Shown here piece by piece: positions 48,152-58,992 of a stretch of 64,000 bases of DNA. Position 1 is the stretch's first letter; the number at the start of each line of letters is the position of its first letter. The DNA lies in the NCBI GenBank assembly GCA_020629795.1, contig JAHDCR010000002.1, forward strand, positions 14,089-78,088, given 5' to 3'. This DNA comes from Candidatus Altimarinota bacterium (lineage in GTDB: Bacteria; Patescibacteriota; Gracilibacteria; BD1-5; UBA6164). The translations under genes were made by a program, and so were the position numbers. The notes below the pieces were generated by a model. It saw only the letters and a list, made by a program, of their open reading frames with translations. It made no database searches and had not been told where the DNA came from.

Positions 48152-48970
48152 TTATAGATCTATTTCTATTTCTACTGGGCAGTGATCACTTCCCATAATA
48201 TCGTCTCGCACTTTTGCTTCAATGAGTTTTTCTTCTAAACTTTTAGATATCAGAAAGTAATCTATTCTCCAGCCTACGTTACGAGCTCTTGCTCCTGCCC
48301 TATAACTCCACCATGAATACTTGTTTTCAACCTCAGGGTATAAATGTCTAAATGTATCTGTAAAACCAGCGTCTATAAAGTTATCCATTCACTCACGCTC
48401 TTCTTTTGTAAAACCAGCACTCATAGTATTTTGTTTTGGACGAGCAAGGTCAATTGGCCGGTGAGCTACGTTGAGATCACCGCAGACTATTACTGGTTTC
48501 TTTTCTTCTAAATATTTTAGATATTGTAAAAATGCCTTATCCCAAACAGTATATCTATATGCAAGTCGCGATAAATCATCTTTTGAGTTTGGAGTATATA
48601 CTGTAATATAGTAGTGATCTTTGAACTCTAGAGTTGTAACTCTTCATTCGTGGTTTTCCAGTAAAGTTTCATCCACATACTCAACTGATTCATGATCAAA
48701 GCTTTCAGGATTTATACCGTGGTATACTGATAGTGGCTCTACTTTTGAAAATACTGCAGTACCTGAGTAGCCTGGTCTAGTTGCAGGATTCCAATATTGA
48801 AAATAATCAGTTTCATCAAGCCAAGTTGCATCTTTTTTTGTAAGTTGGTCAGGTCTTCACTTTGTTTCTTGAAAACCTATTACATCTGGATTTTCTTCTA
48901 AAAGTATTTCTTTAAAGTCTTTTTTAAAAACAGCCCTAATTCCATTTACGTTCCACGACATATATTTCAT
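48152..48970 (-). CDS. xth: Exodeoxyribonuclease III
   Basis: 272 aa. Apurinic/apyrimidinic endonuclease fold with [14 protein letters not shown], the metal-binding [29 protein letters not shown], and C-terminal RIDYFLIS and [11 protein letters not shown]. It removes abasic and blocked 3' ends in base-excision repair. Lies in a repair-rich run with the PH-like protein and uvrC on the same strand with 3-nt spacing. Confidence 0.9.
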
Positions 48971-49048
48971 GAGTCTTTCTTGATTAATAAGTATATAGAA
49001 ATAATATATGCGCAAGTCAAAAAGTAAATATTTCTTTAAGAATAATAT

Positions 49049-49936
49049 ATGCAAAAAATTGCTTGGATAGGGACAGGAGTTATGGGACATGCGATGGTTC
49101 AACATTTGATACAAGCATGATATGACGTTTCGGTGTATAATAGAACGAAGTCTAAAACTGATGATTTAGTTCAAATGTGAGCTACATACGTAGATTCGAT
49201 AGCTACAATATCTGCTCACTGCGATATCATAATCACCATTATTTGAGATCCTAAAAATATAGAAGAAACCTATTTCTCTGAGCATTGAATTTTAGAAAAT
49301 ATTAAACCTGGGAGTATTATCATAGATATGACTACTACAAAGCCATCATTAGCAGTTAAAATTTATGAAACAGCAAAACAAAAATGAGTAAGCAGCTTAG
49401 ATGCTCCGGTATCTGGCTGAGATGTGTGAGCTACAAATGGAACACTTTCAATAATGGTATGATGAGATGTAGATACATTTACAAGTATATCCAAGATACT
49501 CTGATATATGGGGAAAACTATTACTTACACCTGAGCTACTGGAACTGGTCAGCATACTAAAATGGCTAATCAGATTTCTATTGCTGGAAATACAATTGCG
49601 CTTTGCGAATCGCTCGTTTATGCTGAGAAATCCTGACTTGATTTACAAAAAACTATTGAGGTAGTTTCTGGATGAGCTGCGGGGAACTGGTGATGGAATA
49701 ATCTCGCTCCAAGAATAATCAAGTGAGAGCTTGATACATGCTTTTTTGTAAAGCATTTTGTAAAAGATATGAAAATAGCACTAGAGGAATGTGAAAGAAT
49801 GAACTTAGATCTTCCGTGACTCAAACTAGCTAGAGAGCTCTATAATAATCTTATGGAGCACTGAGAATGAGATTTATGAACACAGGCACTTATAAAAGTA
49901 ATAAAAAGAATGAACAATATTTCTCTTGATTCATAA
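49049..49936 (+). CDS. Beta-hydroxyacid dehydrogenase (HIBADH family)
   Basis: 295 aa. N-terminal NAD(P) site AWIGTGVMGHAMVQHL, substrate motif LDAPVSGGDVGATNGTLSIM, and catalytic Lys region GTGQHTKMANQISIAGNTI. Reduces or oxidises small 3-hydroxyacids such as tartronate semialdehyde, succinate semialdehyde or hydroxyisobutyrate; the real substrate is unclear. Divergent from xth, followed by grpE. Confidence 0.85.
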
Positions 49937-49987
49937 ATAAAAAAGCTTAAAATATAGCACTAAATTACTTCAAAAATAATAAAAATT

Positions 49988-50521
49988 ATGTCACAAATAC
50001 ACGATAAAGAAGAAATACTTGAAGAAGATCTAGATAAACAGGCAGAGGAGGAAACAGACCTGTATGAAGAGCAAGAAGATATCATCCAAGAAGATGAGTC
50101 GCAAATTGCTAAACTTAAGGATATGTTAGCTCGTAGTGCCGCTGATCTTGAAAATTTCAAAAAACGTACCGAAAGAGATAAAGCTGATATGATTTTCTTT
50201 TTAAAGCTCGATATTTTTAAAAAGATTCTTCCACGAATAGATGACTTAGAAAGAATTATAAAAAATACTCCAGAAGAAATGCAATCTGGAGCAGTGTATG
50301 AGTGAGTAGTTACGCTTCAAAAAACGCTTTTGAAAGACTTAGATAAACTCTGAGTTGTTGCTTTTGATAGTGTCGGAGATGAGGTAAATCCTGATAAACA
50401 CGAAGTTATGACGCAGGTATCATGAGAAGAATGAAAAATTATTGATGAGTTTGAAAAGTGATATATGCTTTGAGATAGAGTTCTCAGAGTAGCCAAGGTA
50501 GTAGTATGAAACGGTATGTAA
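49988..50521 (+). CDS. grpE: Nucleotide exchange factor GrpE
   Basis: 177 aa. Acidic N-terminus, then the long dimerising coiled coil (KLKDMLARSAADLENFKKRTERDKAD), the central helix FKKILPRIDDLERIIKN, and the C-terminal beta-wing DEVNPDKHEVMTQV and YMLGDRVLRVAKVVVGN. Promotes ADP release from DnaK. dnaK and dnaJ are not adjacent. Confidence 0.9.
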
Positions 50522-50522
50522 T

Positions 50523-50552
50523 AAAAAAACACTCCTCAGAGTGTTTTTTTAT
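50523..50552. terminator. Bidirectional terminator
   Basis: Inverted repeat AAAAAACACTC/GAGTGTTTTTT with loop CTCA after grpE; the convergent gene's stop lies on its 3' side. Confidence 0.85.
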
Positions 50553-50983
50553 TTTTCAAATTTTATTTTAGAAGTCATGATAAAAATTTCTTTTGCAAAA
50601 CTAAGTATAAATGGGTTTGGCATCTTCTCCATTCATTTCGTTATATTCTTTTCAAAGGCTTCAATATTTTTATAGAAAAATTTTTGCTTGTAGAGTATTT
50701 CTTCTAAAAAAATATGAAACTGTTTTAAATGCTCTACTTGTTTGAGGAACGTAACTTCAAATATATCAATTTGAGGAAGAAAATCTATATAAAACATATA
50801 GATATCCTTAATACTTTCGATGTTTCTCTCTCGTACTTTTCTAGAAAAATTCATCCAATATACCTCATCTTTGTGTGCTAATTTGTGAGCAATTATAGCG
50901 TTTGAGACACATAGTGGAATAAATATTCCTTTATTGTCTAAATCATCATAGAGCTTTTGTAATATTTGTGATAAATGTTCCAT
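50549..50983 (-). CDS. Hypothetical protein, possible AGOG-type DNA glycosylase
   Basis: 144 aa, entirely helical, rich in Phe, Ile, Lys and Glu. DEVYWMNFSRK and the C-terminal PNPFILSFAKEIFIMTSK loosely resemble the archaeal-type 8-oxoguanine glycosylase AGOG, including a candidate catalytic Lys, but the match is weak and the protein is short. ATG at 51010 would also fit but would overlap the upstream gene; 50983 sits right after that gene's stop, so I prefer it. Confidence 0.5.
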
Positions 50984-50984
50984 A

Positions 50985-52256
50985 CTAGATACTATAAATA
51001 ATATTTTCACTGACTATATCAATTTCATCTTCTCAGAGCGTGACTTGCTGAGGATTTGTATCTTCAGTTGTCTTATATATTTCAAGTAGGCCTTCAAGCT
51101 CAAGAATTTGAATAAAGTTTTGTTCTCAAATTTTCAGTGATAGTAATTCTCTTGTTTTTGGTCAAAATACACCTGCTCCAGTATCCTGAACATTTGATAT
51201 TATTTCGTGTTCTAATTGGAAATCAAGAAGTGCATTTCTCGTTTTTACTCAAAATATCGCAGTGTCTTTGTAATCAAAGTGTCATGTTTCACTCAGTAGT
51301 TTTTGAAGTTTTCTCACATCAGGACTTATATCTCCATATGCTACTACATCTATTTCTTCTATAATCTTTTTAGCTAGATCTTGGCTTTCTAATTTATAGG
51401 CTTCTATTGCTTGATTTTTTTCTTGTAATTCTTGTTTTTCTTGTAGAAATAAATCATATATTTCACTTAGCTTTTCTCTTGTTTTTGGTCCATAAGAACC
51501 AGCTCCAGGAGTAGATTCATTTGTAACTATTTCATTGTTGATTTGAAAATTATAGACTGCATCTATTGTATGTGTATCATATTCTCCTGTACTGATTTCC
51601 TCAGCATAGTATCAAAGCTCTCTCAATATATCTTGTAATTGAGTTACATATGTTGCGTCACTTCATTTTCACAGTGAGAGATCAAATATTCCAAGTGCTT
51701 CAGGAGTTGATGTATTTGCTTCCTGGAATACCTGGACTTTGTTTCAGTAGAGAAGTGTAGTTTTAGGTACTGCCCAGCTAGGAGCGGGGATAGAGTTGTA
51801 ATCTAGAGTTGTAGCGCTGACATTTGACACAACTTTTCATTCTATTTTTCTTTTTCCCCAATACATAGCTCTTCTCAGTCATTCATCTCCGTATCATACC
51901 CAAACATCTATTCTATCATGTCCATATCATCTCTCTCACGCAGGGACAATTGCTCAACCTCTGTCTTCTACTGCTCCAATTCATAATCAATCTAATTGTA
52001 TCTTAGTTCCAAATCAATATTTTCTTGGTGCTGCAAGCATACCAGAGAAAACAGGTTTTCCAGATGCTCAAGCTATTCCATTTCCATTAAGTCTTTTTTC
52101 AGATTCATAATTTCAAGTTATATAATATTTTTGGTCTGGAAGAGGTGAGTAGTATGCTGTAACTATGAAATAACCAGTGTTACTCGCAAAACTACTTTTA
52201 GGTATAAAACCTAGCATCAGGAAACATAAAAGTATAATAGTAAAGAATTTTTTCAC
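50985..52256 (-). CDS. Exported 3D-domain protein with two peptidoglycan-binding repeats, copy 1
   Basis: 423 aa from GTG. Signal peptide (about residues 1-24), then a 3D/RlpA-like double-psi barrel (ASGKPVFSGMLAAPRKYGFG, VEDRGGAI, DRIDVWVGYGDEGLRRA) with the three conserved Asp, then two PG_binding_1-type helical repeats ending in GSYGPKTREKL and GVFGPKTRELL. Such proteins bind and often cleave or remodel the cell wall. Paralogue of the next gene upstream; probable role in own or foreign wall remodelling. Confidence 0.75.
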
Positions 52257-52322
52257 GTGATAAGGTGATTAATAATATTATATTTATTGTATCATGTTAA
52301 TCTCCTATTAATTACTAATACG

Positions 52323-52361
52323 TAAAAAAAATAAACGAGTATGCGTTGACATAATCGTTTA
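52323..52361 (-). terminator. Terminator downstream of the second 3D-domain gene
   Basis: Inverted repeat AAAATAAACGA/TCGTTTATTTT around a 16-nt loop; on the minus strand it is followed by T-rich sequence, ending the gene at 52376. Confidence 0.75.
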
Positions 52362-52375
52362 TTTTCGAATAAATA

Positions 52376-53638
52376 CTACTGAGCTATTTGTTGCAAATAG
52401 AGAATTCTAGCTTTTACAGAAGGGTTATTTTCATAGAGAGGTAAGATCTTATTTATTTGTATAAGTAATTTTTGTACGTACGCATCTCATTTACTTGCTT
52501 GAAGTTTTTGAAAAGCTGATGAGAGTTTTAATTTTTCTTCTCAAGTTAAGTAATACTTGCTTGCTAGAGCTTGTTCACTTTCACTATTTTCATAGTATGT
52601 CCATAGTGCTGATTTAGTCTTATTTCAAAAGTATCCAGCTCCCCAACTATCTTTATTATCGATGAGTCAGATTCTTTTTTGTAAATCTAGGAGTGATCAT
52701 TCAACACTCGTATATACACCGTTAATATCACCAGAATATTCTCATAACTCTGTAAGTAATTTCTGTAACTCTATCACTTCTTCAACAGGAGAATCAGGTT
52801 CTACTGTGAGATTTCAATATTCTAATATTGTTTTATATTTTTCTGAAGCGACACTGTGATTAAAATTCGCAAAATTTTCAATTGGTTCCTCTACGAGATT
52901 ATCACTACTGTTACCATACCTCTCTCTAAGAGCTGCTATAGTTTTAGGTCCATACCAACCAGCAGACTCTTCATCTCGACTGTTTATAATACCTGTGCTT
53001 ATTTGAAAATCTATAATTTCGTTTTTTATACTTTCATAATTTCCATCTATTTCACCTGTATATAAATTAGCTTTTGTAAATATTGTTTGAACTTGTTTCA
53101 CATCCTCGAAACTTGCATTTTCCGGATTAACTGAAAGTTTTGTAAGAGATCAAATTTGTGACTCTCAGAAGCTTATTGTAACTTCACTACTGGGAACCAC
53201 TATTTTACCTTTTATTGTTCTTTTTCACCATCTTTTTGCCCTTTCTAGTCATTCATCACCATATCACATCCAAATATCAATTCTATCGTAGCTATATCAT
53301 CTCTCTCACGCTTTTACTATGGCACCACCTCTATCTTCTATGACTCAAATTCAATATCACTCAAAGTATATTTTAGTCCCAAATGGATAATTAGCCGGTC
53401 ACGCTAAAAGTCCTGGAAATACTGCATTTCATGAAGCAGTAGTATGTCATTCACCATTGAGTCTGATATCTCATGCGTATGTACCAGTTGCATAATTTAT
53501 CTGATTTGGAAGGGGAGAGTAGTAAGCTGTGGCAACAAAATACGTTTCTCATCCAGCTGCACTTGCTTTTGAAAGCGTCACTCAAGATAGCAAGAGTAAG
53601 CTTAGGACTCATAATACGAGTCGCAATTTGGGTCACAT
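52376..53638 (-). CDS. Exported 3D-domain protein with peptidoglycan-binding repeats, copy 2
   Basis: 420 aa. The N-terminus is a signal peptide (helix about residues 5-25), followed by the same 3D barrel as copy 1 (VATAYYSPLPNQ, ASGNAVFPGLLAGP, IEDRGGAIV, YDRIDIWMGYGDEGLERA) and two PG_binding_1-type repeats, each with a GWYGPKT/GYFGNKT element. The C-terminal 80 residues are a helical region with no known fold. The two genes clearly arose by duplication. Confidence 0.75.
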
Positions 53639-53741
53639 AGAATCTTATATATAAATTTTAAACCTGCTGATTATATGATTTTAATATATTTCACAAGATT
53701 GTCTGTATGAATTCACTTAATCTTCACATAGAAAATATATA

Positions 53742-53770
53742 TTGACATAATATATATTTAGATATAAATA
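53742..53770 (+). promoter_or_regulatory. Sigma70-type promoter
   Basis: -35 TTGACA (53742-53747), 17-nt spacer, -10 TAAATA (53765-53770) in very AT-rich DNA. It would start transcription only about 10-15 nt before the ATG at 53790, giving a very short leader. Confidence 0.55.
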
Positions 53771-53789
53771 TATATATTAAGTAATACAA

Positions 53790-54488
53790 ATGATGGATAT
53801 ACTATATTGAGAGTGATTTAAGGAAAAAAATTCTAAAGGTCCGTGAACTAAGTTAGAGCTAGCTTGCAGGGAAACTTGAAGAAATTTTTCAAGGTTACTA
53901 TTACCTGGGTCTCCAAAATATGATTGAACAGAGAAATATTCTATGACATCATCTAAAGATATGTTTTTTGATGCTTTTCAAGATATTAGAAATGAAACCT
54001 CTATTGCTGTTTATTCTCTTTCGTGCTGGCCAGCTATTATAGCACTAGCTGAAGCACTAAAAGAAAACCTAGAACTATCAGAATTAATAAAATCAGTTCT
54101 ATTAATTCACCCTGCTAAGGATCCACTTCATGCCGTGAGAATTATGGATTGGATTATGAGATTATGAAAATGAAATATTAATAGCAGGGACTATTTTTTA
54201 GTTAATGATCCAGAATTGTCTTGTAGAACTCTTATTGACTGATGGGAGTGAAATTGATTACAATTTCAAATGGACTTAAATATAGGGAGAAATGGGGAAC
54301 AATTTGATTGATTAGTTCAAAAACTAGAAACAAACTTTAATACGAAAATCACTCAATTAATTAGTCCAGATGACTATGTAACAAATTGAAAAATCCCAGA
54401 GGTATCATGATGAAAATGAGCTCTACAAACAATGTCACTTCATATACCAAAACAATCATGAAATGAGTTACTTAAGCTTTGTAGCTAG
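53790..54488 (+). CDS. Hypothetical protein, possible alpha/beta-hydrolase fold
   Basis: 232 aa. The pattern RLLLPGSPKY, SIAVYSLSCWPAIIALAEAL, VLLIHPAKDPLHAV and a late His in SLHIPK resembles the strand-nucleophile elbow, acid and histidine order of alpha/beta hydrolases, but the elbow is not a canonical GxSxG and several other segments do not fit. I treat it as unrecognised. Two ATGs (53790, 53793) are possible. Its TAG stop is shared, on the opposite strand, with the tilS stop (CTAG). Confidence 0.5.
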
Positions 54489-55417
54489 AACATAATTTTA
54501 TCTCAGTCTTTAAAGAGCTTCATATTTTGAATCTCTTTTTTTGTTTTATTATTTTTTCAGTTAATAAATTTGATAGTCTCAGCTATATTTCACTCTGATA
54601 ATCAGATAGTAGATTTAAAATTTGTGCGGTAAAATACTTCACGAATCACTTCCTTTTGCATAAGTGAGGACAGAAGTATAAATTTTGAAACTGAGAAATA
54701 TTTCTCTTCTAACAAAAATTTATTTACTTCAGTATCTAAATGTTCTTTTATCTCTTCAAAATAAGAGAGCAAGTTAGAAATATTGCGTTTATGCTCTGGA
54801 TGTACTCGATCAAAACTTGGTAAAACTTCGTTTCTAAGATAGTTTCTCGTATAGGTGTTTTCCGAGTTAGATTCATCCTCAAAATAAGTCAGATTGTTTT
54901 CCTGTAAATATTGATATATATCTTTTTTTTCTAAATCCAATAATGGTCTCAAGATACCACCAGATGACTCAGTCATATTTATAAGTCCAGTGAGCTTAGT
55001 GCCTCTGAGCATGTTAAATATGTATGTCTCAATTTTATCATCTAGATGATGAGCTAAAATAACTTTATTTGTATTGTAGATGTTACATACAGCATCAAAA
55101 AATTGATATCTTTTCTCTCTTGCAAGCTCTTCAAATGATTTACTTGGATAGAGTTTTTGAATTTTTGTAAAATTACAATCAGCAATTTCAACCTTAAATC
55201 ATCTTTCATTTCATAGCTTTTCTAAAAATCTTTCCTCTTGCTTACACTGTTCTCGTGTATTGTGATTGAGGTAGCAAGCTACTAGGTTATTTTTGTAGGG
55301 TGTTTCTAATATGTGGTATAGCAAAAACATACTATCAGCTCACGTAGAACACGCAATAACTATAGTATCATCTTTTCAATAATGCTTTTCAAGAAATGGG
55401 AGAATATCGAATCTCAT
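54485..55417 (-). CDS. tilS: tRNA(Ile)-lysidine synthase
   Basis: 310 aa. PP-loop ATPase with VIACSTGADSMF (Cys23 to Ser29), a variant of the SGGxDS motif with TGA glycine, plus VACYLNHNTREQ and AHHLDDKIETYIFNMLRGT with the catalytic His/Asp region. The conserved tail DESNSENTYTRNYLRN follows. It converts C34 of tRNA-Ile(CAU) to lysidine so that AUA is read as Ile. Essential in bacteria that use ATA codons; ATA is very common in this genome. Confidence 0.9.
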
Positions 55418-55490
55418 AGAGTAGTAATAAATATTTGAGAAATAGTATAAAGTATAGTAGTATTTAGGCAAGTACTAATTAATACAAACT

Positions 55491-55970
55491 ATGTCGAAAG
55501 AAAAGGACTTTTTTAGAGAACTCATGAGACTTTTTGTCTCAGGATCGATTTACATACTCATGTTTATAGTGGCTGCTTATATATTTTATATGACACTATT
55601 TTTATGTTATAAGGTAGTATTTGCAATAATAGTACATGTTTCACATTTAGGTGACATGACAGCAAAGTGAATAGCTGAGGCTTGAGATATGTGAATAAAA
55701 CTTACAGAAGAAATACTGTCAGTAGTCACCATAATACTTGTACTTGTTAAATCATTTAAAATCCTCGTTGAATATTCAAAACATCACCATATACAAATTA
55801 AAGACCTTGTAGAAATTGCAATCATTGCCCTTCTCATGGAAGTTGTATTTAACTTTAGTATACACTCGATGGCTATTAACTGGCTCTTTGCAGTATTTGG
55901 GGCTACTCTCTTGGTGATATATGCTATGTTTCCATATTTTAGAAGAGAAAAACTTCACAAGACAAAATAA
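55491..55970 (+). CDS. PsiE-like membrane protein
   Basis: 159 aa, four membrane helices. The pattern EEILSVVTIILVLVKSFKILVEYSKHHHIQIKDLVEIAIIALLMEVVF is typical of the phosphate-starvation-inducible PsiE family; the quoted motif is one segment. Function unknown. Divergent from tilS. Confidence 0.75.
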
Positions 55971-56044
55971 TATTCTATATGGCTAACTGTTGTATAATCC
56001 TCTAAAAAGATATATTTAATTATGTATCTTTTTTTTATTTCACC

Positions 56045-56548
56045 ATGAAATCACAAGCTAAAAAATATCTTTGAGAATTTGTATATTGAGGTATCGACTG
56101 AGCAATTACTACATTTGCCGTAGTAGCTGGTAGTGTATGAGCCTGATTAGATGCTACTATTATACTCATACTTTGATTTGCAAATCTATTAGCAGATTGA
56201 TTTTCTATGTCAATTTGAGCTTACCTCTCATCTGATGCTCGTGAGGACTCACTAAATAAAAAAGAAAGACTCTATACAGCTCTTGTAACTTATGTCTCAT
56301 TTATTGTACTTTGATTTATACCACTACTTATATATGTACTTCAGTATGTATGAGTATATTTCTCAAATGCTTTTTTATATGCCTCAATACTTACAATGCT
56401 CAGTTTTACATTTATATGATATATCAAGTCATTTATTTCAAACTCCCCAATGATTAAAAGTATTTTAGAAACTTTATTCCTCTGAGCAGCTGCTGCTTGA
56501 GTTGCATACTATGTTTGAGATTTCTTGGAGAAATTAATTACTTGATAA
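56045..56548 (+). CDS. VIT1/CCC1-family iron or manganese transporter
   Basis: 167 aa. GIDGAITTFAVVAGSVGAGL and GFANLLADGFSMSIGAYLSS carry the family's first two helices with the conserved Asp and Gly/Met residues. Three more helices follow. In yeast and plants these transporters store iron and manganese in vacuoles; in bacteria they export or detoxify Fe2+/Mn2+. It is short, lacking the cytoplasmic metal-binding domain of plant VIT1. Nine TGA glycines. Confidence 0.82.
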
Positions 56549-56598
56549 AGTATTAAATATGGTTATAAAATATTTATATAGTATTGTTATATAACCCT

Positions 56599-57279
56599 AT
56601 GCTTTCACCTTTCTCACATTCACCTTGAGTTACTGTATCACCAGATTGAGAGATACTCAGTTCAATTAATGTAGATGCATGAACTCCTCTAAACTGAAAT
56701 TCAAGTAATAATCCCTCGAGATACTCAGCGCAAGTTAAAAATATTGTCATGTCAGTAATACCTCAATTATGAGAAGATATAGTTGCTAAGTATCTTTGAT
56801 GAAAATTATTTAAGTGAAAATCACATGATGTGGAAACCAGTTCTTGAAAAAAAGTAGAAGTGAAAACTTGAAGAGTATGAAGTAGTGTTTCTATAAGACA
56901 AAAACAACTAGAATCTTTATGAGAATGAGATATATATGCTCTACTATATTATGAAATGAGTAACAACTATTATCCTCCGTCTCATTATGTTAATCGTGCA
57001 ATAAATGAGGATTACCCTATTTGACCTGAAAAATGGCTGGTAAAGAATATAAGATGGAGAACACTATTCTTAATTCAAAGGCCTAGTATAGTAAATTTCT
57101 TTAATACTAGTAATCTAAGGTTATTTAGAAACTCATGATGACAACCATATAAATCGCTAAGTAGAAGATCTGCTTATAAACTATTTGAGGAAAATCCTGA
57201 TTGATTAATAAAAAAGAAACAAAAACATAGATATTGAAATCACAATTTAGAAGTTTATAAACTTTGAAGAGGCTTATAA
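56599..57279 (+). CDS. Restriction-endonuclease-like PD-(D/E)XK protein
   Basis: 226 aa. A central segment SHDVETSSGKKVEVKTGRVGSS has the acid, then E-V-K arrangement of a PD-(D/E)XK active site, followed by the beta/helix pattern IRQKQLESLGEGDIYALLYYE. The basic C-terminal part could bind DNA. No methyltransferase gene is beside it, so it may be an orphan or solitary nuclease. Its TAA is shared palindromically with the convergent RNHCP gene (TTATAA). Confidence 0.5.
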
Positions 57280-57570
57280 CCTCCCAAACACATCAACACT
57301 ATCATCCTCAGAAAGTTTGTTGGGGATTTTCTTTCAGCACTTTATACATTCATGCACAACCATCCAGCCTTTATTTTTATGATAATCCTTTCAAACTGGC
57401 TTCATTATTGCCTTACACTCACTCGCTCTATCACCTGGAAAATCTTTGTCTAGATGCTTTGAAAATAGGCAAAATGGACAATGATTTCGAGCACTACCTG
57501 TAGGATGTTTTGTTATTTCCTTTCCACAGTTATCACAGTGAAAAGATTCATTTTTCATTATAAATGCCAT
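57274..57570 (-). CDS. RNHCP-motif zinc protein
   Basis: 98 aa. CDNCGK and HCPFC provide one zinc site, with the family-defining RNHCPFCLFSKHLD motif around residues 28-41; a second pair, HECIKCGKK, lies near residue 76. A small bacterial family of unknown role, possibly nucleic-acid binding. The start of the next gene upstream on this strand lies just after a 1-nt gap to the dehydratase stop. Confidence 0.75.
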
Positions 57571-57571
57571 A

Positions 57572-57817
57572 TTATCCTTTGTAACTTGCTTCTATAAGTT
57601 TTGCTATTGCCTCATCTTTTGAAGTAACTATATCTCAAGCATCGTGAGTTGTGGAACATACAGATACAAATTTATAGTCATGAATATATATATCTGGATG
57701 GTGATTTGATATTTCAGCTATATTTCAGACTATATTTACAAATTCTAAAGCTTTTGAAAAACTTTTAAACTCAAAAGTTGCTTGCAGCATATTTTCTTCG
57801 TGCACAAAATATTTCAT
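57572..57817 (-). CDS. phhB: Pterin-4a-carbinolamine dehydratase
   Basis: 81 aa. Family signature SNHHPDIYIHDYKFVSVCSTTHDAG with the catalytic His pair is intact. It recycles tetrahydrobiopterin cofactors or acts in pterin metabolism; no aromatic amino-acid hydroxylase is present here. Lies between MraY and RNHCP genes in a minus-strand operon with spacings of 1 to 5 nt. Confidence 0.82.
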
Positions 57818-57822
57818 ATATA

Positions 57823-58863
57823 TTATTTAGTTATCATATAAAATATTACTCATACAACTGAAAGAATCAATCCAACTAGCCAGAGCCTAAATACAACTGT
57901 TTCTTCTGACCAACCACATGCTTCTAAGTGATGGTGAAATGGTGCTATTTTAAATACTTTTTTTCCGTTTCTTAGTTTTTTACTTGTAAGCTGTATGATT
58001 ACAGACATTGTTTCAAGTATGAATATAAATCAAACTATTATGAGAATAAATACAGTATTTGTTAAAAGAGCCATAAGTCATAAATTTGCTCCAAGTGCTA
58101 GTGATCCAACATCTCACATAAAAAACTTAGCTGGTTTGATATTAAACCAGAGAAAAGCTACTAAAGCACCACATATAGAGACACATAGTGTTGAGAGAAG
58201 AAATAATCACTGATCGTATGTAATGAATCAATATACTCCATATGTAAATAACAATAATCACCCAGCAAGTCCATCTAGGCCATCAGTAAAGTTTACACTA
58301 TTTGCAGCAGCAATTATTATAAACATAAACAGTGGTATAAAGAGAAGTCAGAGTTCTATGCCAGGTAACATTGGAAGTGACAATAGTATCTCTGACCAAC
58401 CAAGCTTGTCATAAAACCACCATGCTCATAAACCTGAAAACAAAATAAGCCATATCATTTTAAAACGTGCTGATATTCATTTTGTTTTTCAGATTCATCG
58501 AATATTCATCCAATCATCCACTCAACCTAAAAGTCCTACGGTAAAGAGTGTAAAGAGACTGAGATAAGTCTCTTTTTGATTTAACAGTGAGTTGTTAGTA
58601 AAACCCAGTTTTTGGAGAGAAATACTGACCAAGACCATAAAAAACACGGATCATAGTATCACAGCTCATCACATAGTAGGAGTTCCGGCTTTTGCGCTAT
58701 GAAGTTTAAAAAACTCAAATGCTTTTCAAATAGTAGCGTTCTCACGTATTTGTTTTCCCATCTTAGCATATTGAAGCAGAGAAATATAGTAAGGTGTAAT
58801 CAAAAAGCCAACTAAAAATGTAGCAAGTGAAAAACCAAATATTTGTATAAGATTAGAGTCCAT
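57823..58863 (-). CDS. mraY: Phospho-N-acetylmuramoyl-pentapeptide transferase MraY
   Basis: 346 aa, ten membrane helices. Catalytic motifs: KAGTPTMGG (residues about 53-60), DDW, NSVNFTDGLDGLAGG, GDVGSLALG and the histidine-rich FHHHLE motif. Transfers phospho-MurNAc-pentapeptide to undecaprenyl phosphate, first membrane step of peptidoglycan synthesis. Works with Ddl, UppS and the prenyl synthase also in this window. Complete. Confidence 0.92.
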
Positions 58864-58992
58864 AAGAGTTTATTGATGTATCAAATTATGCGCGCAAGTC
58901 TACAAAAAATATGCAAAAAGTAAATATTTTCCTTTACTTCTCTTTTAGGGCAATATAATCTCAAAGATTATAAACTTTACAATACATATAGT

